From: Anarhynchus alexandrinus | Taxonomy: Eukaryota; Chordata; Aves; Charadriiformes; Charadriidae | Direction of reading: 5' to 3' | Length of the DNA: 64,000 nt | NCBI GenBank assembly: GCA_008711295.1 | Contig: VUYV01000192.1 | Coordinates: forward strand, 1,567,514-1,631,513 | Notes under the pieces: generated by a model | Databases searched by the model: none | Told to the model about the DNA's origin: nothing | The model's input: the letters and a program-made list of their open reading frames with translations, nothing else | Program-made: the position numbers and the translations under genes | In this document: piece after piece, positions 49,721 to 60,260 of the stretch | Layout of the letters: each line of letters opens with the position of its first letter | How positions within the stretch are numbered: position 1 is the first letter of the stretch

Positions 49721-51667
49721 GCTACCGATCATTTTCTTTAGTTTGTTTCTATTCTATAATAAAAGCACATTTATAAATGTGACAAAAACGGTCGCTGATT
49801 TGTTTTGAGCACAGGAAGAACGAGCTCTGAGTTACGCAATGCATTTGCTGTATATCATTGTACTTCCAGAGTGGGGTCTGTCTGTCGTAGCCAAGAAATA
49901 GTGTCTTTGCATGGACCAGGAAAAAATGTGCAATATTCAGTTGAGCTGTGCTGATCTGGTCTGCTTCCAAGCAGGGAAACAGAACATGAGCTGTTACGGT
50001 AGTTTCACTTAATAGTGCCCTAAAATGTTTGCTGCTTTTTTCTTATTGTGGTCATGCTGGTGCTGCTTTCTGTTTAGAGGGGATGCTAATTATCAGTTTC
50101 TAAGGTAGAATGTGAGCATTTTACCTGATTCTTTGAAACTCCTCTATGGAATAATATTCTCCCTCGGGAGGCGTGTGCTGTTGGTCCTACTGAATCTGAC
50201 ATATGGGGTTGTCATTCTTGTGCTTAGCTAGCATTGATCTTTTCAGCATTGTTAATGGGGACTGTGTCTCTACTCACAGTCCTGTCTTCTCTCTGTAACC
50301 AAATCTGTGAAATCCATATTTGGTAGAAATACAAGGGTAGTATTTAGTATTCTATTTTTCATCATCAAAATCAAGAAGAGCTTGTTACTGTGCTTTGCAT
50401 GGACAAGCTCTGTTACTCTGCGCTGCTCACTCTCAGATCAAATGTAAAGATATGTTTGCTGTTGACCTCATTTAAAAGCCCTCTAGAGGAAAAGTCTGAA
50501 AAAGTTGATACAGTTTGGCATGGTTATTCATTATGCATGGGAAGTGCATTGCTTTATTTTCATTAATTTTACATAGAAATGAGATACAGCACAACATGCT
50601 TTTCTCATTTTTGGGAGCTTCACAAAGCTTATGTTGTTACATTCTCTACACAGAACCACTTACAGACAGGCAAATCCAAAAGCATTCTGTATTCCCCAGC
50701 TCATCAATCCATGTTTAAAGAGGATGGGATTGTCCCTGTGTTAAATGCTGGCATTCTGTTACTTCTCCTGGCATAATATTTTGTCTGAAAACTGGTTCTG
50801 CAGAATGACTGGCACTGATGAAAAAAATTCAGGTGTGCTAAAAATATAAAATATTCCTTTGGCATATAATTGAAAATGGTAACTAATCATCACAAAGTGA
50901 ATGTGTAGGGTATCAAAATACAAAGAGCAAAGGTACAGAAGTCTAGCCTTAGCTGTACTGGACTAACGGTATCATTCACAAAAAAAGATTACAGCTAAAA
51001 TACAGCCTCGTTGTTGAGTTTCACTTTCAATAGGACTGAGGGTTCCTGCACCACACCTTTTTCATTAAGTAACACCAAGATTCTTTCTGTCTGAAGCAGA
51101 TGTAAGTGAAAGGTCAGCATGTAAAATTTAGGCTGATTTTTAGTAATTAGATGAAAAAGTGGAATATCATTTGCTATTGAAATGTATACTGCTTTTTTAA
51201 GAGCATGCCACTAAAGCTCAGAGAAGTCTTGGGGAACTCTTCACATGAATGTGATGATTTAAAAACTGGTGAGAACACGAATATAATTTTTTCCTAACAC
51301 CTTATAGAACAGAATAATACAAAATATAACATTATCTCACTAAGATAATCAGTATTAAAGGTACTTGCATTCAAGTTCAAACCTGTTCACAGCAAACTTA
51401 GTTGCAAAGCTGTATGTGTTCCATGAACCCAAAAGACTGCAAAGGTCTGCAAATGATGTGCAGTCACTTTTTCTGTTCTGCTTCCTATCCCTCTTTGCAG
51501 CTTCCAACCTCTCTTACCCAAACCCACTTGTTTTAATTCCTACAGATGCCATTGTGGGTCAAATCCCGCAGTTTTTAAACTTCCAGGATGACTTTTTTTT
51601 CTTTATAGCATAAATTACATCAGCTACAGTCCTAGCAATCCTAAAGTTCTGGCCCTAAAAACTTAGT
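49721..51667. other. Unique AT-rich non-coding DNA
   Basis: No gene or transposon recognised. Frames are short and featureless. Confidence 0.55.
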
Positions 51668-51860
51668 TAAGGTCTAGTGGTTTGGCCACAAAATTAGGAA
51701 TCAGAAACTTCCTTGTAATGCCATAACCATTGCCACTTGTTTCATCCAAAGTAAGCAAGTCTTTAAAGCTGCTTGTGGTGGCAGTTCTTCATAGGTAGTA
51801 TGGTGACAATACCTCTTGCCTCTTAGAAGTGTAATGGAAATTATTTAAAATCCATGGTGT
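51668..51860 (+). repeat. MIR/CORE-SINE relic, forward orientation
   Basis: GGTCTAGTGGTTTGGCCACAAAATTAGGAATCAGAAACTTC matches the 5' tRNA-derived head of an amniote MIR-type SINE (CTAGTGGTT...GGGACTNGGAATCAGGA...). Then come AATGCCATAACCATTGCCACTTG, GTAAGCAAGTCTTTAA and finally GTGACAATACCTCTTGCCTCTTAGAAGTGTAATGGAAATTA (GGATAATACTTACCT...AGGGTGTTGTGAGGATTA). Nearly the full element is traceable, which makes it one of the better relics here. Confidence 0.7.
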
Positions 51861-52386
51861 TGAATGACCTAGAAGTACTAACTGTTATCATCATAGTATA
51901 ACTAGTCCTGATTATGGATTTTGTATTGTGTGTGAAATGACAAGTATCTAGTTGCTCATGGTATTATTTTCAATCGGCAAACACGTGCACTAACACTGAA
52001 TTAAATGTAATTAATCACTTCTGTACTTTAGTTACTGAAGGTACGCATTCAGCCCTCACTTACCCCTCTGTGGTCCTATTGATTGTTTTGTGATTTACTT
52101 AAAGCTAAAAATAGGGTAGGGTTGGACCCAAAATGTTCACTTCTGATGTAATTTAGGTTTTGACATCAATGGAGATTTTGTTGCACACCTCTGCCTCGCA
52201 ATCCCTCATGTGAATTCCATGCAGGGACTCAGAAAACCTTGTTGTAGGTGGAATGTCTGGAGTACATTTTGCGTAGCAGTTATTCCCAATATCGCATAAC
52301 AAAAGTTATGACAGAAAAAGAGAGACAATTACTGACACTTCAAATAGTTACTTAGTTAAATATGGGGGTTGGTAAAAGTAGTAGTA
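51861..52386. other. Unique DNA with a possible ancient repeat near 52110-52200
   Basis: GGGTTGGACCCAAAATG...GACATCAATGGAGATTTTG resembles the CCTGATCCAAAGCCC...GACTTCAATGGGAGTTTTG words common in old amniote repeats. The match is short and loose. Confidence 0.3.
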
Positions 52387-52508
52387 TGTCATGGTTTGGG
52401 CCGGACTGGCCACTGAAACAAATGACAGATGCTCTCCCCAACCTCTCCCTTCAGGGAGAGAAGAATGAGAGAGAAGGAGACTTAGGAGTTTTAAAGAAAC
52501 TAAACTAC

Positions 52509-52514
52509 TTTAAT
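52509..52514 (-). promoter_or_regulatory. LTR polyadenylation signal (ATTAAA variant)
   Basis: TTTAAT on the plus strand is ATTAAA on the minus strand, about 120 bases before the LTR 3' end. No AATAAA is found in the expected interval, so this common variant is the best candidate. Confidence 0.4.
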
Positions 52515-52778
52515 GAAATATTAATAAAATAAGAATAAGAAAACATAATAATATAAAAAAAAAATGAAATATATACAATATATACAAAACCATATTAAGC
52601 TCCAGGATGATGACCATGTCATCGGCAGGCACTGGGAAGTCCCAGACTGGACTCAGCGACAGATGGGAACTGGATTCCGGATCTGGATTCAGGAACGCGT
52701 GGATTGTTCAGACGAACAGTCAGAGTACTCCTCGGACGTCGGCCATTGAAGAAAGAGCCTGACTCTTTGATCCCTCTG

Positions 52779-52786
52779 CTTTTATA
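52779..52786 (-). promoter_or_regulatory. LTR TATA box
   Basis: TATAAAAG on the minus strand, about 35 bases downstream of an ACCAATAGG CCAAT motif. A strong match to a U3 core promoter. It could drive minus-strand transcription into the DNA left of the LTR. Confidence 0.65.
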
Positions 52787-52818
52787 CTGAGCATGAGGCA
52801 GGTGGGGTGGAATACCCT

Positions 52819-52825
52819 ATTGGTC
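52819..52825 (-). promoter_or_regulatory. LTR CCAAT box
   Basis: The minus strand reads GACCAATAGGG here, upstream of the TATA box with typical NF-Y-site spacing for a retroviral U3. Confidence 0.55.
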
Positions 52826-53142
52826 AGTTTGGGGTCACTGATCCTGTCCACTCCTCCCCGCAGGTGGGACCCCTCTACGCTTTTCGCTTCCGACCTTCCA
52901 ACGGGGCAAATAACAAAGTGAGCTGGCCTTGGGTGTTAGAGCAATAAGTATAAGCAGGAGCCTCTCTGCATAACATCCCTTGGCATAAATTATATACAAT
53001 CAGGTCTTATCTCTGCTAGAAGCGGATACTGTCTGAAAAATATGCCGTTAATTTCAGAGAGTGCAGTTAATTAGAAGAGACTTAACTGAAAAGTAAAATT
53101 ACTGAACAGAAAATTGGTTCTGTTTTACCTCAAACCAGGACA

Positions 53143-54569
53143 TATTACTTCCATGTATGTATATTAAAAAGAATAAGTAAAGCTCTTCCGCAGTTGAAGA
53201 CTCTGGCTCCCGTATTTCCTATCTTATCTGGTCAGAACATAGTTTTCCATGTGGGCGTTCCAGCAAAAGACATAAGAAAATGCAGAAACAGACCTTCCTC
53301 TGTTCCAGCCACCCGGCCGTCCCGAGTCCAAAGTCGTGATAGAAGCTCTTCTTTTTCCTTCCAACTTAATCCAACCCTGAGCTGGATTAGCAATGGCGCG
53401 TTTCTTTGTCAAAGTGCAAGCTTAGACTGGATAGCCATGTGGATATTCCCAGCTGGGAATCCTGCCCTAAGTACCCTCACTTGACACACATGCGCGGTCT
53501 CTTGGCTGCCTGAGCCCCCTGCCCATCTGTTTGAATGGCATTGTGCCCACTTCCCCGGCTCACAGGCCATTTTCAGTAAGGCATTACTGCCGAATGGTGG
53601 TTGGTTTAGATGGACAGCTGACATAGCATTACTGCCGGCTCTTCTGCTAGCGAGTCTTTCTTTTCTAATAGTATAGAAGTCTGTGTTACAGGTGTATTTG
53701 GTCCTACTCTGCTTAGAGTTGTATAGGCAAAATCCTAATCTGGTTGAAGCTGCGGTAGCCTTACCAATGACCTGATTGGAAATAGGTGTGAAATGTGTCA
53801 TATCTGCACTGGAGGAAAGACACAGAAAAAAAATGGGTCTGCCAGCTGATACCGAGTCCAACACTTTCCTGCATAAGTGCTTTATAGATGACACAGAAGG
53901 CTTGGACATGAACAGCAATTCATGACAACTGATGAAGCAAGGAAGAGCTCAGTCTCACCATGGTGATTCCAGGGGAGTTCAGGACATGCTTTTACTTAAT
54001 GGTTGTTTTGTTTTTTCCTGCACAATATTTGAGTCATATATTGATCCATCTCCCTAAAAGTAAAAGCATCTGACTTCTTGACCAGCTCACACTCAGCTGG
54101 TTTATGCCTTTGTAAAGATCTCGCATCCCAACCCATGTATGTGCATCCGTGTGGACAGAAGATTCTTCTGCATTTTGGGGCATTCATAATCTGAGAGTTT
54201 GCATAGCTTCCACATACCTGCTGTCTCAAAACTTAGCAGTAATGAGGTTCTGATTCTAGAAGAACTGACATCAAGAATTAAGAAATTGTGAAGGGTAGCC
54301 GCCTGTTCCATTTTTCTTTTAAAGCCACTGGAAATGTTTTAGATCATCAGAAATTATTATTATTTTTTTTAAATTTGGATTATTTTGTAGCATGGGTAGC
54401 TGCAAATTCTGGTTTGTTCTATGAAAGATCAATGAGGGAATCCTCTCACAAATGAAATAACAATGCCAGTTAATTCCAGTAGAAAGTCTTCTATGTAGTT
54501 TTTACCAGTTTATATTTTTACCTGACAGAGTAACACATGGAGAAAATTGAGCCCCGTGTGTTGCAGTGT
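53143..54569. other. Unique DNA, partly GC-richer, no gene recognised
   Basis: 53200-53600 is richer in G+C than its surroundings and holds overlapping frames. The longest is a 169-codon minus-strand frame at 53409-53918 with no recognised domain. A minus-strand frame at 53996-54229 contains a chance-looking C-x3-C-x12-H-x4-C pattern. I see no splice-site pair or transposon signature that would explain either. Confidence 0.45.
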
Positions 54570-54735
54570 AAAAGGCACAGTGGGAATGGAAATGGGCTGA
54601 AAGTCAACCAGGGCTCTTTTATTGCCTCTGCTGTTGAGCTACTTTATGACCCTTAGCAAGTCACTCAACTTTTCTGTGCCTTGGTTTTCTTTTGGTATTA
54701 ATTAACTAAATTGTAAATGATTCAGAAACAAGACT
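54570..54735 (+). repeat. MIR/CORE-SINE relic, forward orientation
   Basis: TATGACCCTTAGCAAGTCACTCAACTTTTCTGTGCCTTGGTTTTC (about 54645-54691) is an excellent match to the MIR core GTGACCTTGGGCAAGTCACTTAACCTCTCTGTGCCTCAGTTTCC. It is preceded by a degenerate GGCTCT...TTGCC...CTGTTGAGCTAC stretch (GGCTCTGCCACTTACTAGCTGTG) and followed by a TAAATTGTAAATG remnant of CATCTGTAAAATGG. Clear order, so a confident call. Confidence 0.85.
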
Positions 54736-55251
54736 TCTACCCTGATCTTGGCTTGGGTTTCAGGTGCTAATGGATCAAAAGTAATAATGTTGAAAACTTC
54801 ATAACCAATCTTTCATTTAGCCATTCTTACCTTTTTGGGAAAGTGCTGATGTACTTGCATAAAAATAGCGTTCTGTAATGAAGGGAGAACATCACGACAC
54901 ATATACTGTATTGTCACTCGTCTGTTTATCTGTCTATTCCATATACAAATAGAAGCAAAATATTTTAGATTCTTTAAAACAAAGAGCATAGCAAAAAGCA
55001 AAAGGGATTTGTTATGTCCATGATAGCTTTTACAACTTCCCTCATACCTAAAAATGAAAAATTGCTCTTTTCTTTTAGCTAGTATATGTGGTTGTAGCTG
55101 TATATGTGTGTGTTATAATGTATATATGATATAAAACTACAGTTCATTAAAAAGAAAGGTTTCGTATATGCTTGTAGCTAGATAATAACTTTTCATGGTT
55201 TCATTGTTGTGTACATGACTGTTCTGGATATAACCAGTGTCATATGGGAGC
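54736..55251. other. Unique AT-rich non-coding DNA
   Basis: Nothing recognised. A TATATGTG-rich tract lies near 55083-55135. Confidence 0.55.
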
Positions 55252-55596
55252 CTAAAAACAGACATCCCCTTCAGTAAGATGAGCAAATGGCAGCTTCCAC
55301 TCTTTCTGTAAATGTAGGTCAATTCCTGCAGAAGGAAGTTTGTGCCTCAGACTGCAGCGCACCATGTGCACAGTCCTGGGTCCCACAAACTCGAGGTGTT
55401 GCCAGCACAACAACTTCTTAAGCTTCTCTTCAGTTAATTGATTATCTTTTTCCTTAGCTGCGTAATGTGTTTGAGTTGCATATAGAATATCTTTCTCCAT
55501 TCTTAGCTCAGGTGGTGGACAAAACCATTTCTGCTTTTGGAAATTTAGGATTTTACCATTTAGAACAGATGTACTGTTGTATTGCTGTTTTCACCC
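55252..55596 (-). other. Orphan open frame, about 115 codons, unassigned
   Basis: A minus-strand frame is open from just after a TGA near 55600 to a stop at 55252. Its only early ATG lies about 33 codons in and leaves 82 codons. The translation is hydrophilic and helix-friendly around KEKDNQLTEEKLKKLLCWQ, with no low-complexity bias, which is unusual beside the other frames here. I recognise no family, no N-terminal signal and no obvious flanking splice sites. Chance frames of this length are expected in 64 kb, so I treat it as unproven; an exon or pseudogene fragment is the alternative. Confidence 0.15.
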
Positions 55597-56186
55597 CCCC
55601 TCGATGTCTTCTAGTACCCTTTTAAAAATAACATATATGTTTTGAAGGTCTCTGAAGTTAATACAAATAGAGAGCAAACTATAAGGACAGTACAAAAGCT
55701 TCTTGTATCACTGCTCAGATATGACAAGGTTTAAGAGTGAATGTGATAAAATTCATGTAACTTTCATACAGCTTTTTTGAAGAGGGATGGGTAGCTTGTA
55801 CAGTGGTTTGGATGAATCAGTTTTTGGTTTAACATCAGGAATTTAGCTGATATATTATTTTAGCTATTATTTCTTCTTTGGAAGTTCTAAGGATTGCTTA
55901 TTCATTGACCTCTGATACCAATTCAAACACTGTAAAATTTCCTATTTACTCTTAATCCTCTGTCATTTCAAATTTTACTGAGAAATTTCTGAAGGTTTTC
56001 ATCCAATTAGTACAGGCAGTGTTTACCCTGTCCACGTTTCTCCAATGTGCAATCACGGTTTGAAAATAGCCTTGAGAATTTTTGTCTCTGAAAGGAGGAG
56101 GTCTAGTTGAGAGTATGGTGGAGCAGATATTTGGTTGTCTGCTCCCTTAGTGGCCATCCAAGAAATAGGTGATTATTCTATCAAAA
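55597..56186. other. Unique AT-rich non-coding DNA
   Basis: No gene or transposon recognised. Confidence 0.55.
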
Positions 56187-56275
56187 TGTTTGTGTGTGTG
56201 CATATATATATATATATATATGTACACACACAAGCACACTTTTAAAAAACACACACATGTATATTTATATATAGA
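56187..56275. repeat. Compound TG/TA/CA microsatellite, palindromic
   Basis: (TG)5 at 56190-56200 is followed by CA, (TA)9-10 to about 56221, then GTACACACACA at 56222-56232, and further CA and TATATA words to about 56275. The TG arm and the CA arm are complementary around the TA centre, so the tract is a near-perfect palindrome able to form a cruciform, and alternating purine-pyrimidine throughout. Confidence 0.85.
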
Positions 56276-56480
56276 AAAGTTACCCTTGAGGAATGCTTGC
56301 TTTAAATATGAAAGGTTTTTTTTAAAAAGTGTGTTCCCTGAAGGGCAAGGTAGCAACAAATCTTCCACTCTGCATCACAGCTAAATACATACAGTCTACA
56401 CACATTGCTAAATATTGGGGGGAGCAAAGGGAGGCGGATGTAAAAGAACCCACCACCTTACGCTTTTGGAAAAGAAGTGA

Positions 56481-56506
56481 TCTATGATTCTATTCTATGA
56501 TTCTAT
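56481..56506 (+). mobile_element. CR1 3' terminal octamer remnant
   Basis: Three partial copies of the TTCTATGA octamer (tctatgattctattctatga, then ttctat) are the characteristic 3' end of avian CR1 in plus orientation. The sequence just upstream (56400-56480) does not look like CR1 3' UTR, so only the tail, or a very short 5'-truncated insertion, is recognisable. Confidence 0.6.
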
Positions 56507-57864
56507 CTTATTTAGAGTGTAATTGGAGAAACATTGCGGCATTCTCTGACTTCCACACTTGAGGGAGAATCAAATTAACCATTTACATTAAATTGCAATG
56601 TACACACGAATTAGAGTGCTTCAAAATCCATTGTTATGCAATTAGTGGAACTACTGCAGTACCTCCAAATGCTGCTGCTACCTCTGAAATACATGCATAT
56701 GCAGTTTCCAACGCAGTCTCACAATCTCCAGTGAAAAATGACAAATTGTTGAGGAGACAGGATGACTGCTTTCATGGCTCAGAGATTTATAATTTAAAGA
56801 GGAGTCTATGTCAGCATCAAAACACTATATTGATTACATTCTCAGGTAATATCTGATAGAGAAGATCTGCTGTGATAATGTATTTACTAAAGATGTTTCA
56901 CAGATAACACTCAGTATTTTCAGAGTATGTGTGTATGTGTGTGTATAAAAATGTTGCTACAGAGTCACAACTTTTACATGATGCTAACATGCCAAAACTT
57001 TGCAGTACACTGAGCACTCTGTTTAGCCGTGAGCACTTGTTTTAGATCTTTCTAGTATTTGGGAGCTTAAAGATACAGGCGATTGGTGGAAGTGCTAGGG
57101 GGATGTCTCAGCAAACTAAATAAGCTAGATCAATCCCCTTTGATGGGCCCCCTTTTAAAAGGTTATACAAAAGAACTGTTTTGTTTGAGCGAATTGCCTT
57201 CTACTTTGTGAAAATCGTGTATAAATGAGTCCCAGATCAATACTCTTGAGGCTGCAAAAGGAAAAAAAAACAAAACATAAAAGGTAGATCAGAAGCTATA
57301 TTTTAGCAAAAATGTCTCTTAAGTGCTGTTGTCTGACACTATGAACTCCAATCAATGTGTCAGTATTTTGGAATTTGAAAGGAAATAGGGATCAGACCTG
57401 ACAATCCAGAGCTGAAATTTGATGCTCTGGTCTTTTTGATAAACTGACAGGCAGTGAAAATTGCACACGTCTGCAGGGAATCAGGAGAAAAAGAGAGACA
57501 GTTTTGTAGAAAGTCTGCTTATGATTCACAAAGGCATGCATTTTATAAAAATGAATTGCTTTTGCAGTGTGTGGCAGGTTGCCTTCCTTTTTGAATGGAA
57601 GCTTTTGCAGCTTGTAAACTGGTGGGTTTTGTACACATCTACAATATACTATGACTTCTGTTGGCTTACAATTTCATTTCAATTGCTCTCCCATTCTTGC
57701 AAATGAAGCAAACTTGATAAAAACGGATAATCAAAAAGGAATTAGAAACTTTACCCCAAAAGCTTTTTTCTAAATGCATGATCAAATTTGACAAAATGGG
57801 TTTTAAAAACTGTTCTTGTCAATAGTTTAAAATAACTGAAAAGAATTCTTCACATTTCATCTTC
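56507..57864. other. Unique non-coding DNA, possibly containing conserved elements
   Basis: Nothing coding or repetitive is recognised apart from a short TG-rich run near 56928-56944. 56570-56860 and 57100-57300 are non-repetitive with motif-rich composition; 57138-57145 is CTTTGATG, the TCF/LEF core in reverse. A regulatory role is speculative. Confidence 0.4.
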
Positions 57865-58105
57865 CAAAGCGTTATATCCTTTGGATTTATGTGATGCTTT
57901 TCATCTGAGACTCTCAAACCATGCTGCAAATGCTCAGTCTTAAAATATCTGATTCACACAGACAAATATTGTTACACCCATATTGTAGGTTGGTAAACTG
58001 AAAGACTGCAAGATTGGGTGACCTACCCAAGAGCACATGGCAACCGCGAGTCCAACAGAACTCGGGACTCCTGACTCTCAGGATGGCGTTTGAGATGTAA
58101 CACAC
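57865..58105 (-). repeat. Long MIR-type amniote SINE relic, reverse orientation
   Basis: Starting from the 3' side, GATGCTTTTCATCTGAGACTCTCAAACCATGCTGCAAATG matches the GCGCCTTTCATCCGAGGATCTCAAAGCGCTTTACAAA tail of an amniote MIR-like SINE. It continues with TTACACCCATATTGTAGGTTGGTAAACTGAAAGACTGCAAGATTGGGTGACCTACCCAAGAGCACATGGCAA (ATTTTACAGATGGGGAAACTGAGG...AGTGACTTGCCCAAGGTCACACAGCAA) and ends with GAACTCGGGACTCCTGACTCTCAG (GAACCCAGGTCTCCTGACTCCCAG). About 240 bases are traceable, the longest such relic in the window. Confidence 0.85.
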
Positions 58106-59672
58106 AGTTTACCACTTTTAAAGTACCGGAATCAAACCCCGAATCCTGCATAAAGATGTGCTTAAATGTGCTTTGTGTAAGGGAACAAAGAAGCTGCATT
58201 GTGGGACAGGTTTACTGATCCACTGAGTTCGGTGTACTCTCTATGGGAGCAGCAAATACTGCCAAACGCTTCACTCACTCTGTGGTGGATTTTTATGGTT
58301 AATTTATTCCCGGAATTTATCTTGGTCCTCCAAATACAGGAATTAAAATCCCTTTAAAAAATTCTCTCCCCTCCCCCCACCAATATTAACTATTATAACT
58401 CAATTTTGTTTTCAGACACATAAACATGTTTCGTGCATGCAGGCTGCGTGCAGTGGAATTGAAACCTTTGTGTTGCTAGAATCTTTGAGCTTTGAAACAC
58501 TTCTCTTTGTCGTTTGCTTAAAATGTTAACAGATCCCTGGCTCTCTTGCTTTTACACCCTTTACAGAGGTCACAAAAATTACAACCTGTAAACTGCTTTA
58601 TGTCATTTTAGCTTTAGTGTATAGTCTTATAAAAGAGTAAATGCCACTACTTTTCGTCATGAGAAGAGTGTTCTTAAGCGCCTTGTTATTTAAGGAGAGT
58701 TCTCTGAATTTAATCACTTGTTTCCCTGTGCTCCTGGAGACATTAGTAATATCAAAGAGAACTGTCAACTCTGAAAACCAGCATTCATAAAAGTTGAAGA
58801 GATGGCTAGACACGCTGGGAAGTTTGGCTTCACGGTTTTATTGGCCATTTCTGAAATTAGAGTGCTGTGTCGTTTAGAGATGACTGTACATCTGTGGGAA
58901 CAGAAAGCAGAATGGCTGGAGGGGAGTTGCAAGGAACTGGTAGAGTGGAATCTGGAGAGGACAGGGTTCTTAAAGGGCTATAGGTTGTCAGAACTCATCC
59001 ACCTGGATCTGGTTCAGTCTAACTGAAACTGAAGTTGTTATGTTTGTGATTTGTGTATCTTAAAATATGAAAAATACTTCTGATCTCTTCATCGCTGAGA
59101 AGAGGCCTTACTGCACTCTGTGCCTTTGGTAGAAGGGAAAAAATAACCATCTTCTCTTAAATGAAGTTACTATAGTGTATGATACTGGGCAAAACATCCA
59201 GTCCCAGGCTGCTGCTGTTTTACCATCCATTACCTTGGTTTCACGTAACAGCAGCAGTAGATAAAGGGAGTCTGACCATCTCAGCTTCTAGAAACTCATA
59301 TCTAGCTTTATGTTCACGGATCCCCTGCATCAATCAAGTGCAGTTGTGTCTGAAATAATTCCCTGCCAAGGCTAATACAGCTGTTTCATTCTTATATCCT
59401 ATCAGGCAGAAAGCAGGCTATGAGTGTTTATGCAGCTGGGAACCTTTGTCTTACTGGGTTCACTCTGTCTCAAGCATTGTGGAGGATAATCTAAACAGCA
59501 TGTTATGTTCTATACGGGCTACTTACGTGGAAGAATCAATAACAGAAAAGTAAGTATTGTGTTATCAAACAGGGAGGAGTGGCATTTGGTTTCTTTAACA
59601 CTGTTACATTGCGTACTGGTGTTTCGTTGGAGATGAAATCCACCTACATTCACTGCAAGCAAGGGAAAAAAC

Positions 59673-59687
59673 ACTACTACTACTACT
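59673..59687. repeat. (ACT)5 trinucleotide repeat
   Basis: Five perfect ACT units, an ordinary microsatellite. Confidence 0.85.
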
Positions 59688-60059
59688 TCTTAAATAAGCG
59701 AAAGGTTGTTTGGCCTGGTGTCTTTCCCTCTTAATGTATGTTTTCACCTTGGGAATGGCTGCCTGTTATTGATTTATCTAGGAAAAAATATAACCCGGAA
59801 TATATTAAACATGGTAGATCCTATTCAAACTGGCAGCACGTGTAAATTTTTAGCTCTTTATCAGAGGATAAAGGATTAGCCACTTTCAGTTTTCTTTTTA
59901 CAGAGAGATTTGTTTAAAAAGGGTTACATTGTTATATGACTATTGATTTTTCCAGTGTGCTTGTAGTTGTGCCCATCCTGTGCCTTGTTCTAGTTTTTAA
60001 AAAACTATCCTTAATAGAGATGCTGAAATTTTGTCACTTGTTGTGTGAGCCTGAATATT

Positions 60060-60260
60060 TTTGATTAAGCAACATTCAAGCATGTTTGTTGCACCCATCT
60101 TTTGATGAAGATTTGACCCAGAGCACCTGCATTAGTTGATTGTCATACTAACACGCCTTTGCTTCAATTTTGGCCAGTCTGACAAGTGAAAAATAGATGT
60201 CTGTCATGTGACAAGCTGCTGAATATAAATTCTGTTAGCATCTGCTCATGAGAGAAAGAG
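60060..60260. promoter_or_regulatory. Candidate regulatory element with PBX/MEIS- and MITF-type motifs
   Basis: TGATTGTCA (60138-60146) resembles a PBX-MEIS composite site. TGTCATGTGACA (60202-60213) is a 12-base perfect palindrome holding inverted MEIS/TGIF half sites (TGTCA) and a TCATGTGA E-box of the MITF/TFE type. The surrounding sequence is non-repetitive. The motifs are visible; function and conservation are inferred. Confidence 0.25.

Larger units (their letters stand above)
52387..53142 (-). mobile_element. Solo LTR of an endogenous retrovirus, ERVL-like, minus strand
   Basis: The 756-bp block has matching inverted ends: TGTCATGGTTTG at 52387 and CAAACCAGGACA ending at 53142, so on the minus strand it runs TG...CA. 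It is flanked by TAGTA (52382-52386) and TATTA (53143-53147), a 5-bp target duplication with one mismatch. On the minus strand it has a CCAAT box (plus 52819-52825), TATAAAAG (plus 52779-52786) and an ATTAAA poly(A) signal (plus 52509-52514) in the right order for U3-R-U5. No gag, pol or env and no second LTR are present, so it is a solo LTR left by recombination. The TGTCCTGGTTTGAGG start and 5-bp duplication fit avian ERVL-type LTRs; the family name is from recollection of the type, not a search. CpGs are well preserved, suggesting a fairly recent insertion. Confidence 0.88.

Noticed and set aside
53409..53918. 169-codon minus-strand open frame
   Set aside because: No recognised domain, overlaps frames on the other strand, and such a length is expected by chance in 64 kb read six ways.
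53996..54229. Minus-strand frame with a C-x3-C-x12-H-x4-C pattern suggestive of a zinc finger
   Set aside because: It appears once, lacks the hydrophobic spacing of C2H2 or C2HC fingers and has no flanking finger. Chance is likely in a 77-codon frame.
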